Shown here: in pieces, positions 7,297-13,551 of the stretch
Layout of the letters: each line of letters starts with the position of its first letter
How positions within the stretch are numbered: the stretch's first letter is position 1
Assembly (NCBI GenBank): GCA_018715425.1
Contig: DVLR01000328.1
Location: 1 to 14,913 of the forward strand
Length of the DNA stretch: 14,913 bases
Reading direction: 5' to 3'
DNA from: Candidatus Merdenecus merdavium
Lineage (GTDB): Bacteria > Bacillota > Clostridia > Lachnospirales > Lachnospiraceae
Made by a program: the position numbers and the translations under genes
The notes under the pieces: generated by a model
Told to the model about the DNA's origin: nothing
Databases searched by the model: none
What the model saw: only the letters and a program-made list of their open reading frames with translations

Positions 7297-7665
7297 TTAA
7301 GGTTCTTCTATATGCTCCATACCTTGATTCATAATGGTTTTAATATGACTATCTGCTAGGGCATAGAAGACTGTTTTTCCTTCTCTTCGATTGGAGACTA
7401 ATTTCATCTGTTTTAATACTCTTAGTTGATGAGATATGGCCGACTGTGTCATATTAAGTAAATTAGCTATATCACAAACACACATCTCCGACTGAAACAG
7501 TACATATAAAATCTTTATTCTAGTTGGATCTCCAAATACTTTAAAAAAATCTGCTAAATCATGTAACTTCTCACTTGGAGGCATATGTTTTCTTACTTTT
7601 AATACAACGTCTTCATGGACATGAATATAGTCACACTGATCTATGTCTTGTTTTTTATCCGCCAT
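7297..7665 (-). CDS. ArsR/SmtB-family metal-responsive repressor
   Basis: This 122-residue winged-helix repressor releases DNA on binding metal. The core is GDPTRIKILYVL (45-56), then the metal-box helix MCVCDIANLL (61-70) with Cys62, Cys64 and Asp65, and the recognition helix TQSAISHQLRVLKQ (73-86). Further candidate ligands are N-terminal Cys11, His15 and His17 (alpha3N-type site, as in CadC). The full alpha5 pattern D105-x-H107...H118-xx-E121 matches the SmtB/CzrA zinc site spacing exactly. Having both sites points to Zn(II), possibly with Cd(II) or Pb(II), rather than arsenite, but the metal is inferred. The ATG at 7665 has a full AAAGGAGGT upstream with a rather long spacing of about 11 bases. 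Self-regulation is suggested by the dyad in its promoter spacer (7753-7769). No metal transporter gene is adjacent, so the target is unclear; the divergent NADH oxidase gene is one candidate. Confidence 0.9.
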   Translation of the reverse strand: MADKKQDIDQCDYIHVHEDVVLKVRKHMPPSEKLHDLADFFKVFGDPTRIKILYVLFQSEMCVCDIANLLNMTQSAISHQLRVLKQMKLVSNRREGKTVFYALADSHIKTIMNQGMEHIEEP

Positions 7666-7745
7666 TATACCGATAACCTCCTTTATCTTTCACTTTTACT
7701 TCTACTGTATGTCATCCATTTGAAACAGTAAAATGCCATATCTCT

Positions 7746-7775
7746 ATCATACCATATTTGTCAAATCTGAATCAA
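7746..7775 (-). promoter_or_regulatory. Promoter of the ArsR-family gene with dyad operator in the spacer
   Basis: On the minus strand: -35 TTGATT (7770-7775), an 18-base spacer and -10 TATGAT (7746-7751) with extended TGG. The spacer contains CAGATTTG-A-CAAATATG (7753-7769), a 17-base palindrome in which 7 of 8 arm positions pair. ArsR-family repressors bind such dyads over their own promoters, so this is a strong candidate autoregulatory operator. Its exact sequence differs from the TGAACA/TGTTCA sites of SmtB/ZiaR, so the assignment is inferred from position and symmetry. Confidence 0.55.
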
Positions 7776-7906
7776 CTAGAAGAATTCTTTCCATATATCT
7801 CTACAATTCATTTTGGAATTACTATGCATAAATGAATAATATCTATAACATCAAGTATTATTTCATAAAATAGCATATAATAAGCAACAAATTTTACTCT
7901 CTGTGA

Positions 7907-7924
7907 TTGTTAAATTTTTACCAA
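7907..7924. promoter_or_regulatory. Rex-like operator upstream of NADH oxidase
   Basis: TTGTTAA-ATTT-TTACCAA matches the clostridial Rex (NADH-sensing repressor) consensus TTGTTAA-N4-TTAACAA at 13 of 14 defined positions. The downstream gene encodes an NADH oxidase, a fitting Rex target. It lies about 25 bases upstream of the proposed -35 (7949), further than usual for simple steric repression, so either another promoter is used or the site acts differently. Confidence 0.5.
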
Positions 7925-7948
7925 AATGAGCTTTATTGATAATAGTTA

Positions 7949-7977
7949 TTGTTTTTGAAATTTTCTTGTAGTAAAAT
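7949..7977 (+). promoter_or_regulatory. Candidate promoter of NADH oxidase
   Basis: On the plus strand: -35 TTGTTT (7949-7954), a 17-base spacer and -10 TAAAAT (7972-7977). An overlapping alternative is TTGAAA (7955-7960), a 16-base spacer and TATAAG (7977-7982). Either gives a leader of about 60-70 bases. AT-richness makes the exact choice uncertain. Confidence 0.45.
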
Positions 7978-8049
7978 ATAAGTAACAAATAAGAGAAGTG
8001 ATGTTACACTTTCAATAAATCTATATTCTATATTAGGAGGATATTGAAC

Positions 8050-9384
8050 ATGAAAAAAATTGTAGTAATAGGAGCAAACCATGCTGGCACTGCCGCATTA
8101 AATACTATATTAGATCATTATAAAGATAATGAAGTCATCGCCTTTGATGCCAATTCAAATATCAGTTTCCTTGGCTGTGGTATGGCTCTTTGGATTGGAA
8201 ACCAAATTCCTTCTTCTGATGGATTGTTTTACTCAGACAAACAAACCTTAGAAGCGAAAGGAGCTAAAATCTATATGGAAACTCCAGTAGATTCTATTGA
8301 TTATGATAAAAAAATCGTTTATGCTACTGGCAAAGATGGAACAAAATACGAACAACCCTATGATAAATTAATTTTAGCTACTGGCTCTCTTCCCATTGTC
8401 CCACCCATCCAAGGCAGTGATCTTGAAAACGTACAATTTGTGAAATTATTTCAAAATGCCCAAGAGGTCATTGATAAACTCCATAACCCAGATATCAAGA
8501 AAGTTGCTGTAGTAGGTGCAGGATATATCGGTGTTGAATTAGCAGAAGCATTTAAGAGAAACGGTCGTGAAGTGGTTTTGATCGACTGTGCACGTGACTG
8601 CCTTTCTACCTATTATGACGAGCCATTTACTGCCCGTATGAACAAAAACCTTGAGGACCACCATATTAAACTTGCATTAGAAGAAACCGTTGAAAAAATA
8701 GAAGGTAACGGTAAAGTAGAAAAAATCATAACCGATAAAAACTCTTACGACGTAGATATGGTAGTTCTATGTATTGGATTTAAGCCAAATAACCAACTTG
8801 GACGAGATCATCTGGAACTGTTTCATAATGGTGCTTTCCTAGTTAATAAGAAACAACAAACCAGTGATAAGGATGTTTATGCAATTGGGGACTCTGCTAC
8901 TGTATTTGATAATGCAACTCAAAAAACTACTTATATCGCTCTAGCCACCAATGCCGTTCGTTCTGGCATTATCGCTGGCCATAATGCCTGTGGCACAGAA
9001 TTAGAATCCGTAGGTGTACAAGGCTCCAATGCCATCTCTATCTATGGATACAACATGGTATCTACAGGGATTACCTTAACAAAAGCTCTTTCCTTAGGTT
9101 ACGATGCAGCGGCTACCGATTACGAGGACCTTCAAAAACCAGGTTTTATTACACATGATAATGAAAAAGTCTTCATTAGAATCGTATACGATAAGAAAAC
9201 TCGTATCATTTTAGGAGCTCAAATGGCTTCACATGAAAATATCTCTATGGGCATTAATATGTTCTCTATGGCTATACAAGAACAAGTCACTATCGATAAA
9301 TTAAAATTGTTTGATATTTTCTTCTTACCACATTTTAATCAGCCATACAACTATATTACCATGGCTGCTTTAAAAGCTGAGTAA
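8050..9384 (+). CDS. NADH oxidase, water-forming type (NoxE / CoA-disulfide reductase family)
   Basis: This 444-residue FAD flavoprotein would oxidise NADH and reduce O2, normally to water, in the cytoplasm, giving an anaerobe oxygen detoxification and NAD+ regeneration. The FAD-binding start is VVIGANHAGTAAL (5-17) with the conserved His11. The redox cysteine is Cys43 in SNISFLGCGMALW, the single Cys that forms the sulfenic acid in NoxE-type enzymes. The NAD site is VAVVGAGYIGVELAEAF, its second strand ending in Asp (VLID), which favours NADH over NADPH. The second FAD motif is VYAIGDSA and a dimerisation domain fills the C-terminus. Length is normal. A TTG at 8044 is in frame but only 3 bases from AGGAGG (8035-8040); the ATG at 8050 has 9-base spacing and is preferred. 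Upstream lies a Rex-like box, downstream a strong terminator. CoA-disulfide reductase or NADH peroxidase activity cannot be fully excluded. Confidence 0.92.
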   Translation: MKKIVVIGANHAGTAALNTILDHYKDNEVIAFDANSNISFLGCGMALWIGNQIPSSDGLFYSDKQTLEAKGAKIYMETPVDSIDYDKKIVYATGKDGTKYEQPYDKLILATGSLPIVPPIQGSDLENVQFVKLFQNAQEVIDKLHNPDIKKVAVVGAGYIGVELAEAFKRNGREVVLIDCARDCLSTYYDEPFTARMNKNLEDHHIKLALEETVEKIEGNGKVEKIITDKNSYDVDMVVLCIGFKPNNQLGRDHLELFHNGAFLVNKKQQTSDKDVYAIGDSATVFDNATQKTTYIALATNAVRSGIIAGHNACGTELESVGVQGSNAISIYGYNMVSTGITLTKALSLGYDAAATDYEDLQKPGFITHDNEKVFIRIVYDKKTRIILGAQMASHENISMGINMFSMAIQEQVTIDKLKLFDIFFLPHFNQPYNYITMAALKAE

Positions 9385-9424
9385 TCATAAGACTAAGATA
9401 AATCTGGCTCTTGTTTTTACACAA

Positions 9425-9468
9425 AAAAGGATGTACCCTTCCAATGATTTCGAATGGTACATCCTTTT
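9425..9468. terminator. Bidirectional terminator between NADH oxidase and the PPIase lipoprotein gene
   Basis: AAAAGGATGTACC pairs with GGTACATCCTTTT (13 perfect pairs). After one mismatch, TTC/GAA extends the stem. The plus strand leaves through TTTTATTC and the minus strand through a run of six T (CCTTTTTTGTG). It lies in the convergent gap and should serve both genes. Confidence 0.88.
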
Positions 9469-9519
9469 ATTCATTTAAAGTAACGCGTTTCGGTTATCAA
9501 AAGACTGACAAGGAGCTAA

Positions 9520-10698
9520 TTATTCCGTTGCATCTTGGCTTTCTTCTGACAATTGAGCAGTTTCAGCTTCTGTTTCTTTTGGTGTTACAGAATGATCGAA
9601 GATAAAATCAAACACTTTATCTGTCTGCACTCTCTCTCTAAGTGTATCTTCCCCTAAACTCTCCTCTAATTCTGCCTGATCTTTTAAACCAAATCGTTCT
9701 ACATATATTTCACAACCAGCCTTATATTCATCTTCTGTTAATTCTAACTCTTCAGCTTTAATAATAGCATCTATAGTTAAACGTTGCTCTACATACATTT
9801 GAGCCTGTTCTTGATTAAACTGGTCAATGTCTTCCTCTTCCGTTAAACCAACCATTTGAGCCATGAAAGTATCGTAATCCAATCCATAATTTTGAGCTTG
9901 TCTTTCCATACTTTCGATAATAACAGGTACAGCTTCCTTGACTCTATCTTCCGATACATCATCTACTACTGCATTGGCTGCTACAGTGCTCCATGCTATA
10001 TTTTCTCTTTGCATACGATTACTGTATTCCTGCTGCATGGTATATTTTTCTGTTAGATCATCTCTATATTCTTTTATAGAATCAAAATCAGTCAATTCTT
10101 TTACGTTATCTTCTGTCAGTTCAGGTGCTCTTGAAATCTTATTCATGGTAACTGCAAAAACAGCTTCTTTTCCAGCATATTCAGCCGAACCGTAATCCTC
10201 TGGGAATGTTACGTTTATATCCTTATTCTCTCCAGCCTTCATTCCTATCATTTGATCTTCAAATCCTGGAATAAAATCACCAGATCCCAATTCAATAGAA
10301 TAATCCTTTGAAGTACCGCCTTCAAATTCAACGCCATCAATAGAACCAACAAAATCAATCGTCACAATATCTCCAAGGATTGCTTCACCATCTGTGACTT
10401 CTTCTGATTTACCAGCTAAAGAGCTTTTAACAAGATTATCAATGGCAGTTTCATCTATATTTACCTCATATACAGGAACTTCAATTCCTTTGTAATCTCC
10501 CAAAGTAACTGTTCCATCTTTAAACTTTACTACTGTCTTTCCTTCTTCATTGGTTTCGACGGTAGCACTCTTATCTTTAGACTTATCGGTATTGCCTTTT
10601 TCAGTGGTTTCACCTTGGTCTTTGGCTTTGCTCTTGCATCCTGCTGCTGTAACTGTTAAAGAAAGAGCCAACATCAGTAGAATTAATTTCTTTTTCAT
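9520..10698 (-). CDS. Trigger-factor-like FKBP-type peptidyl-prolyl isomerase lipoprotein
   Basis: This 392-residue protein has a signal peptide MKKKLILLMLALSLTVTAAG followed by Cys21, a probable lipobox (AAGC, weaker than the usual LxGC). A charged linker of about 35 residues follows. The FKBP-type prolyl isomerase domain lies at about 107-190 (GDIVTIDFVGSIDGVEFEGG, ELGSGDFIPGFEDQMIGMKAGE, VTFPEDYG). A long helical region at about 200-380 matches the C-terminal chaperone domain of trigger factor. The N-terminal ribosome-binding domain of true trigger factor is missing. It is therefore probably an extracytoplasmic folding factor anchored outside the membrane, analogous in role to PrsA. A Glu/Thr/Ser-rich tail ends the protein. 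The frame is open to 10770, but AAGGA lies 7 bases before the ATG at 10698 and only that start exposes the signal peptide. It has a candidate promoter of its own (10751-10779). Confidence 0.88.
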   Translation of the reverse strand: MKKKLILLMLALSLTVTAAGCKSKAKDQGETTEKGNTDKSKDKSATVETNEEGKTVVKFKDGTVTLGDYKGIEVPVYEVNIDETAIDNLVKSSLAGKSEEVTDGEAILGDIVTIDFVGSIDGVEFEGGTSKDYSIELGSGDFIPGFEDQMIGMKAGENKDINVTFPEDYGSAEYAGKEAVFAVTMNKISRAPELTEDNVKELTDFDSIKEYRDDLTEKYTMQQEYSNRMQRENIAWSTVAANAVVDDVSEDRVKEAVPVIIESMERQAQNYGLDYDTFMAQMVGLTEEEDIDQFNQEQAQMYVEQRLTIDAIIKAEELELTEDEYKAGCEIYVERFGLKDQAELEESLGEDTLRERVQTDKVFDFIFDHSVTPKETEAETAQLSEESQDATE

Positions 10699-10750
10699 AA
10701 TAAATCCTTCCCGGTTTTTAACCATTTGCTTAAAATTCTGCATACAAACT

Positions 10751-10779
10751 GTTATATCATATTTAATCAAAAAAAGAAA
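10751..10779 (-). promoter_or_regulatory. Candidate promoter of the PPIase lipoprotein gene
   Basis: On the minus strand: an extended -10 TGATATAAC (10751-10759) with a weak -35 TTTCTT (10774-10779) at 17 bases. It lies in the 109-base gap after the Spx/ArsC-like gene, so the PPIase can be expressed on its own even if read-through from upstream occurs. No terminator is visible in the gap. Confidence 0.4.
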
Positions 10780-10807
10780 GTGATTTCATGAAATTCTATT
10801 TCTTGTT

Positions 10808-11161
10808 TTATAATTTTTCTTCCCATTCGGCTTCTTTAAACCCAACTAGCACAACATCTTCTCCAATAATCAAAGGCCGTTTCACTAACATGCCATCGCT
10901 AGCCAATAGCTGGATTTTTTCTTCTCTAGACATATCCTTTAACTTATCTTTCAACCCTAAAGATCTATAAACCAATCCACTAGTATTAAAAAACTTTTTA
11001 ATGTCTAAACCACTTTTAGTAATCCAAAGATCTAATTCCTCTTTGGTAGGGCGCTCCATTTTAATATCGCGCTCTATAAACTTCACATCTTTTTCAGTCA
11101 ACCATTTCTTTGCTTTCTTACACGTACTACATGCTGGATATTGTACAAATAAAACACTCAT
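10808..11161 (-). CDS. ArsC/Spx-family thioredoxin-fold protein
   Basis: This 117-residue cytoplasmic protein of the arsenate reductase (ArsC)/Spx/MgsR fold (PF03960) carries a CxxC pair, Cys11 and Cys14, in VQYPACSTCKKAKKWL. Next come the family's ERDI segment, GLVYRSLGLKDKLKDMS in the middle, and KRPLII near the C-terminus, where the ArsC/Spx arginine lies. The CxxC at this position matches Spx-like regulators and many uncharacterised 'arsenate reductase family' proteins; classical ArsC uses one N-terminal Cys. Whether it reduces arsenate, senses thiol stress through RNA polymerase, or does something else is open. The frame extends to 11266 inside the upstream gene, but AGGAG lies 7 bases before the ATG at 11161, which gives a normal-length protein. 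It starts 22 bases after the deacetylase-like gene, so co-transcription with it is likely. Confidence 0.82.
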   Translation of the reverse strand: MSVLFVQYPACSTCKKAKKWLTEKDVKFIERDIKMERPTKEELDLWITKSGLDIKKFFNTSGLVYRSLGLKDKLKDMSREEKIQLLASDGMLVKRPLIIGEDVVLVGFKEAEWEEKL

Positions 11162-11183
11162 ATTAAATCTCCTATTCTTTATA

Positions 11184-12731
11184 TTAATGTGGAACAGGCA
11201 AAGGTCTTGCCTCATCAAAGACGGATGAAACATCGAATAGATCAGACAAATAATCCTGATCCTCATGGATCATATCCTGATACATTCTATCACCGTCTAG
11301 ATTTCTCCTTCCTTGCCTAACGTAGTTGTCACGTAATTGCACCCAAGCTGGAGCAGAATCTACATTACAAAAGTAATGAAATCCCATACTCTTTAAATAA
11401 TCAAATTTTTCACCTGAGTAATCATGCCAGTCTCCAATATCTGCACCAAAGGGATAGATTAATATATCCGTATCTCCAATGATGCTAGCCACTGTATCCT
11501 GCCATTTCGTTGCATCAGCTTGTAATCTTTCCATTGATATTTCACCATAATTTATATGACCGTAACTGTGGCTTGCAAACTCCCACCCCCAATTTTTTAA
11601 CCCTTCTGCAACTTGTTTCGCTTTTTCTATCTGTTCGTTATAATCTGGTAATTCTGAAAAAGAGGGATCCGTTCTATATCCTAGTACTCCGTCATACCCT
11701 GTCAATGCAAGAATTCCTCTGGCACCTTTGTAAGAAAAATCTGGATGATTTTCGATAAAAGTTTCTAGACAGGATACAACATCGAAATCCCCTCTTTGGA
11801 CGCTGCCATCTTCCATATCCATTTCATTGGTTGGTCTTCCATCCTCTTGTATGACCAGTCGATTAGCAAAGCCATCGCCTTCCATGTATTCATAGTAACT
11901 AACATCGTCTACAGATAAGACAAAAGGTATTTTACCTTCAGGTAACATAATCTTACCTGGCATATACTTCTCTACTCCGTTTTCATCTGTTCCTAAGGTA
12001 GCTACATCTTTGATACTAACCAAAACGTATCCCTTCTCATACATCTGCTCCATGATTTTATTAAATTCATCCACCGTTGTCATGACTTGATTATAGCCAT
12101 CCTGTGTATATTCACCATCAAAAGCTTTGTCTGTATCTACAATCAGCGAATGGAAAAAAACATGAGTAATGGTGGTAACGTCTGGATATTCAACTAAGGT
12201 TTGAGCCTTTGCCTCATATTCTGCAATTGCATCCAAAACTTCTTGACTCTGCCCATATCCTTCTTCACTTTTTAATAAGTTTATCGCCTTTTCATAATCA
12301 TATCCATCTGCAATTTTATTTGCTGATGTGATCAACTCGTTCCATTTCTCTTCCTGAGCAGATTCCGATTCCGCAATCTGCTGAGATATTTTTTGTTCTT
12401 CTTCCTTTATCTGCTTTTTCTTATTTTTATCAGCTTTTACGAAGAATACTACTGCTACAATCAAGAATATAACGGAAAGAATCAATAATATTCTTGATAA
12501 AAGGACTTGTTTCTGTCTTGAGTTCATCTGACGAAAATAGGTGAAGATCCCCTTTACACCAGGCTCTTTCTTTATTGCAGAAAGCAGTTTATTTTCTTTT
12601 ATACTTTTTTTATGACGATCTTCCTTCGATCTTTTTTTTTGTTTCTCTTTATATTCTAATCGAGTTTCTTTATATTTTTTTAAATAATTGATGAACGCAT
12701 CTAATCTGTTGTTATTTCCTCTGTCTCCCAT
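11184..12731 (-). CDS. Membrane-anchored polysaccharide deacetylase-like (NodB/CE4) protein
   Basis: This 515-residue protein has a basic cytoplasmic N-terminus of about 77 residues, one membrane helix (about 78-99), a charged helical or coiled-coil stretch (about 103-175) and an extracellular NodB-like domain (about 185-510). Motif 2 is HSYGH (388-392, two zinc-binding His) and motif 3 is YPFGAD (426-431). Motif 1, usually TFDDG, reads SVDDV (273-277): both aspartates (275-276) are kept but the flanking residues differ. CE4 enzymes remove N- or O-acetyl groups from peptidoglycan, chitin-like or secondary wall polymers; the substrate here is unknown and the altered motif 1 makes activity less certain. 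TAGGAG lies 5 bases before the ATG. The Spx/ArsC-like gene follows 22 bases after its stop. An extended -10 at 12861-12869 may drive it. Confidence 0.86.
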   Translation of the reverse strand: MGDRGNNNRLDAFINYLKKYKETRLEYKEKQKKRSKEDRHKKSIKENKLLSAIKKEPGVKGIFTYFRQMNSRQKQVLLSRILLILSVIFLIVAVVFFVKADKNKKKQIKEEEQKISQQIAESESAQEEKWNELITSANKIADGYDYEKAINLLKSEEGYGQSQEVLDAIAEYEAKAQTLVEYPDVTTITHVFFHSLIVDTDKAFDGEYTQDGYNQVMTTVDEFNKIMEQMYEKGYVLVSIKDVATLGTDENGVEKYMPGKIMLPEGKIPFVLSVDDVSYYEYMEGDGFANRLVIQEDGRPTNEMDMEDGSVQRGDFDVVSCLETFIENHPDFSYKGARGILALTGYDGVLGYRTDPSFSELPDYNEQIEKAKQVAEGLKNWGWEFASHSYGHINYGEISMERLQADATKWQDTVASIIGDTDILIYPFGADIGDWHDYSGEKFDYLKSMGFHYFCNVDSAPAWVQLRDNYVRQGRRNLDGDRMYQDMIHEDQDYLSDLFDVSSVFDEARPLPVPH

Positions 12732-12860
12732 ACGTCTCCTATCTTCCTTATATCTTGCTCATAAAATAGATTTTATACGATCTATGTCCCATTATTCTAC
12801 AGCTTACACCAATTTCCTTATTATTTAGACACCTTTCTACAAAATGAGATTCTAAGATTC

Positions 12861-12869
12861 ATTATAACA
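12861..12869 (-). promoter_or_regulatory. Candidate extended -10 promoter for the deacetylase-like gene
   Basis: The minus strand carries TGTTATAAT, a perfect TATAAT with extended TGn. No good -35 box is found 16-18 bases upstream, which is tolerated with an extended -10. It would give a leader of about 120 bases containing the palindromes at 12761-12785. Confidence 0.35.
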
Positions 12870-12925
12870 ATAGTAAATGAGTAATTCTACAAATAACAAA
12901 GAACTTAATAAAATTTAAGAAATTT

Positions 12926-12961
12926 GAAATACTTCTGGATAAAGAAATACTTCCAGACAAA
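12926..12961. repeat. Imperfect 18-base tandem repeat upstream of a promoter
   Basis: GAAATACTTCTGGATAAA (12926-12943) is followed directly by GAAATACTTCCAGACAAA (12944-12961), with 15 of 18 bases identical. The differences create an inverted pair TCTGGA/TCCAGA (12934-12939 and 12952-12957). The repeat ends 7 bases before the -35 of the next gene, a position suited to an activator binding two helical turns apart. Confidence 0.55.
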
Positions 12962-12968
12962 GAAGTTA

Positions 12969-12997
12969 TTGCGCTTTTTAAAAAAGAATGCTAAAAT
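12969..12997 (+). promoter_or_regulatory. Promoter of the small membrane protein gene
   Basis: On the plus strand: -35 TTGCGC (12969-12974, weak), a 17-base spacer and -10 TAAAAT (12992-12997) with extended TGC. It gives a leader of about 60 bases. The poor -35 and the tandem repeat immediately upstream fit an activator-dependent promoter, which is inference. Confidence 0.55.
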
Positions 12998-13066
12998 ACA
13001 AGTTATGCAGCCTTGTCATACATAGGCGTTTGCGTGATATTAATGAACTTAGGAGGGCAAAAGCCA

Positions 13067-13516
13067 ATGTCACCATTCTTAACTGTTCTGCTAATCGTTT
13101 TAGCCGTTGCTGTGGCCGTATTAGCAGGTCTATACTTCTTCGGAAGAAAAGCTCAAAAGAAACAAGAGGAACAGCAAGCTCAGATAGAGGCATCCAAGCA
13201 ACTGGTTTCTATGCTGGTTATTGATAAAAAGCGGTTGAAACTTAAGGATGCAGGACTTCCTCAGATCGTAATTGATCAAACACCAAAGCTTTTAAGAGGT
13301 TCTAAACTTCCCATTGTGAAAGCGAAGATTGGACCTAAAATCATGACTTTGATCTGTGATGAAAAGATATTTGATTTAGTTCCTTTAAAGAAAGAGGTTA
13401 AAGCAGAGGTCAGTGGAATTTATATTACCAGCATTAGAGGTCTGCGCGGCTCATTAGAAACTCCAAAGAAAAAAGAAGGTTTCTTTAAAAGAATGAAAAG
13501 TAAAATTACGAAATAA
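13067..13516 (+). CDS. Unrecognised small membrane-anchored protein
   Basis: I do not recognise the family. The 149-residue product starts MSPFLTVLLIVLAVAVAVLA and has a single N-terminal hydrophobic helix (about 4-25) followed by RKAQKK. The positive charges after the helix suggest that the body is cytoplasmic and the helix an uncleaved anchor. A Gln/Glu-rich stretch follows (about 28-45), then a compact-looking domain at about 46-130 (LVSMLVIDKKRLKLKDAGLP, LPIVKAKIGPKIMTLICDE, GIYITSIRGLRGS) and a strongly basic tail KKKEGFFKRMKSKITK. One cysteine, no enzyme motif. The basic tail could contact RNA, phospholipid or an acidic partner, but that is a guess. The frame is open from 13013, but AGGAGGG (13051-13057) lies before the ATG at 13067, leaving a slightly long 10-base spacing. 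It is a single-gene unit with its own promoter and a strong terminator. Confidence 0.78.
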   Translation: MSPFLTVLLIVLAVAVAVLAGLYFFGRKAQKKQEEQQAQIEASKQLVSMLVIDKKRLKLKDAGLPQIVIDQTPKLLRGSKLPIVKAKIGPKIMTLICDEKIFDLVPLKKEVKAEVSGIYITSIRGLRGSLETPKKKEGFFKRMKSKITK

Positions 13517-13551
13517 ACTTCATTTTACTTTTTGCATCGATATGAATGAAG

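Larger units (their letters stand above)
7666..8049. other. Divergent control region between the ArsR-family gene and NADH oxidase
   Basis: This 384-base gene-free, AT-rich region drives two divergent genes. From left to right it holds: the ArsR gene ribosome binding site; a loose repeat TACTGT/ACAGTA (7703-7730); the ArsR-gene promoter with its internal dyad (7746-7775); about 130 bases with no feature I can name; a Rex-like operator (7907-7924); the NADH oxidase promoter (7949-7977); and the oxidase ribosome binding site AGGAGG (8035-8040). I see no small coding region or RNA gene in it. Confidence 0.6.
12732..13066. other. Divergent intergenic region: deacetylase-like gene and small membrane protein
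   Basis: This AT-rich region of 335 bases has no gene. Next to the deacetylase-like start it holds two overlapping palindromes, ATAAAAT-AG-ATTTTAT (12761-12776, perfect) and ATAGAT-N8-ATCTAT (12766-12785). Further right are a candidate leftward -10 (12861-12869), an 18-base imperfect tandem repeat (12926-12961) and the rightward promoter (12969-12997) with its leader. I see no RNA gene in it. Confidence 0.55.

Noticed and set aside
7703..7730. TACTGT/ACAGTA repeat in the leader of the ArsR-family gene as its operator
   Set aside because: Only six pairs with a 16-base gap and downstream of the promoter; the spacer dyad at 7753-7769 is longer and better placed.
7936..7951. Fur/PerR-like box TTGATAATAGTTATTG near the NADH oxidase promoter
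   Set aside because: It matches the TGATAAT-A-ATTATCA consensus only partly, and such matches are expected by chance in DNA this AT-rich.
8044..8049. TTG start for NADH oxidase
   Set aside because: It is only 3 bases from the AGGAGG, too close for initiation; the ATG at 8050 has ideal spacing.
9411..9605. Plus-strand open frame after NADH oxidase
   Set aside because: It runs through the terminator hairpin into the antisense of the PPIase gene and has no ribosome binding site.
10699..10770. N-terminal extension of the PPIase lipoprotein
   Set aside because: It would bury the signal peptide behind 24 polar residues and overlap the candidate promoter; AAGGA before 10698 fits better.
11162..11266. 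Extension of the Spx/ArsC-like protein into the upstream gene
   Set aside because: The family starts at the strand before the CxxC; AGGAG before 11161 gives the normal 117-residue length.
11510..11758. Plus-strand open frame within the deacetylase-like gene
   Set aside because: Antisense shadow of a conserved coding region; no start signal.
13013..13066. Upstream start of the small membrane protein
   Set aside because: The added residues precede the ribosome binding site AGGAGGG and have no site of their own.
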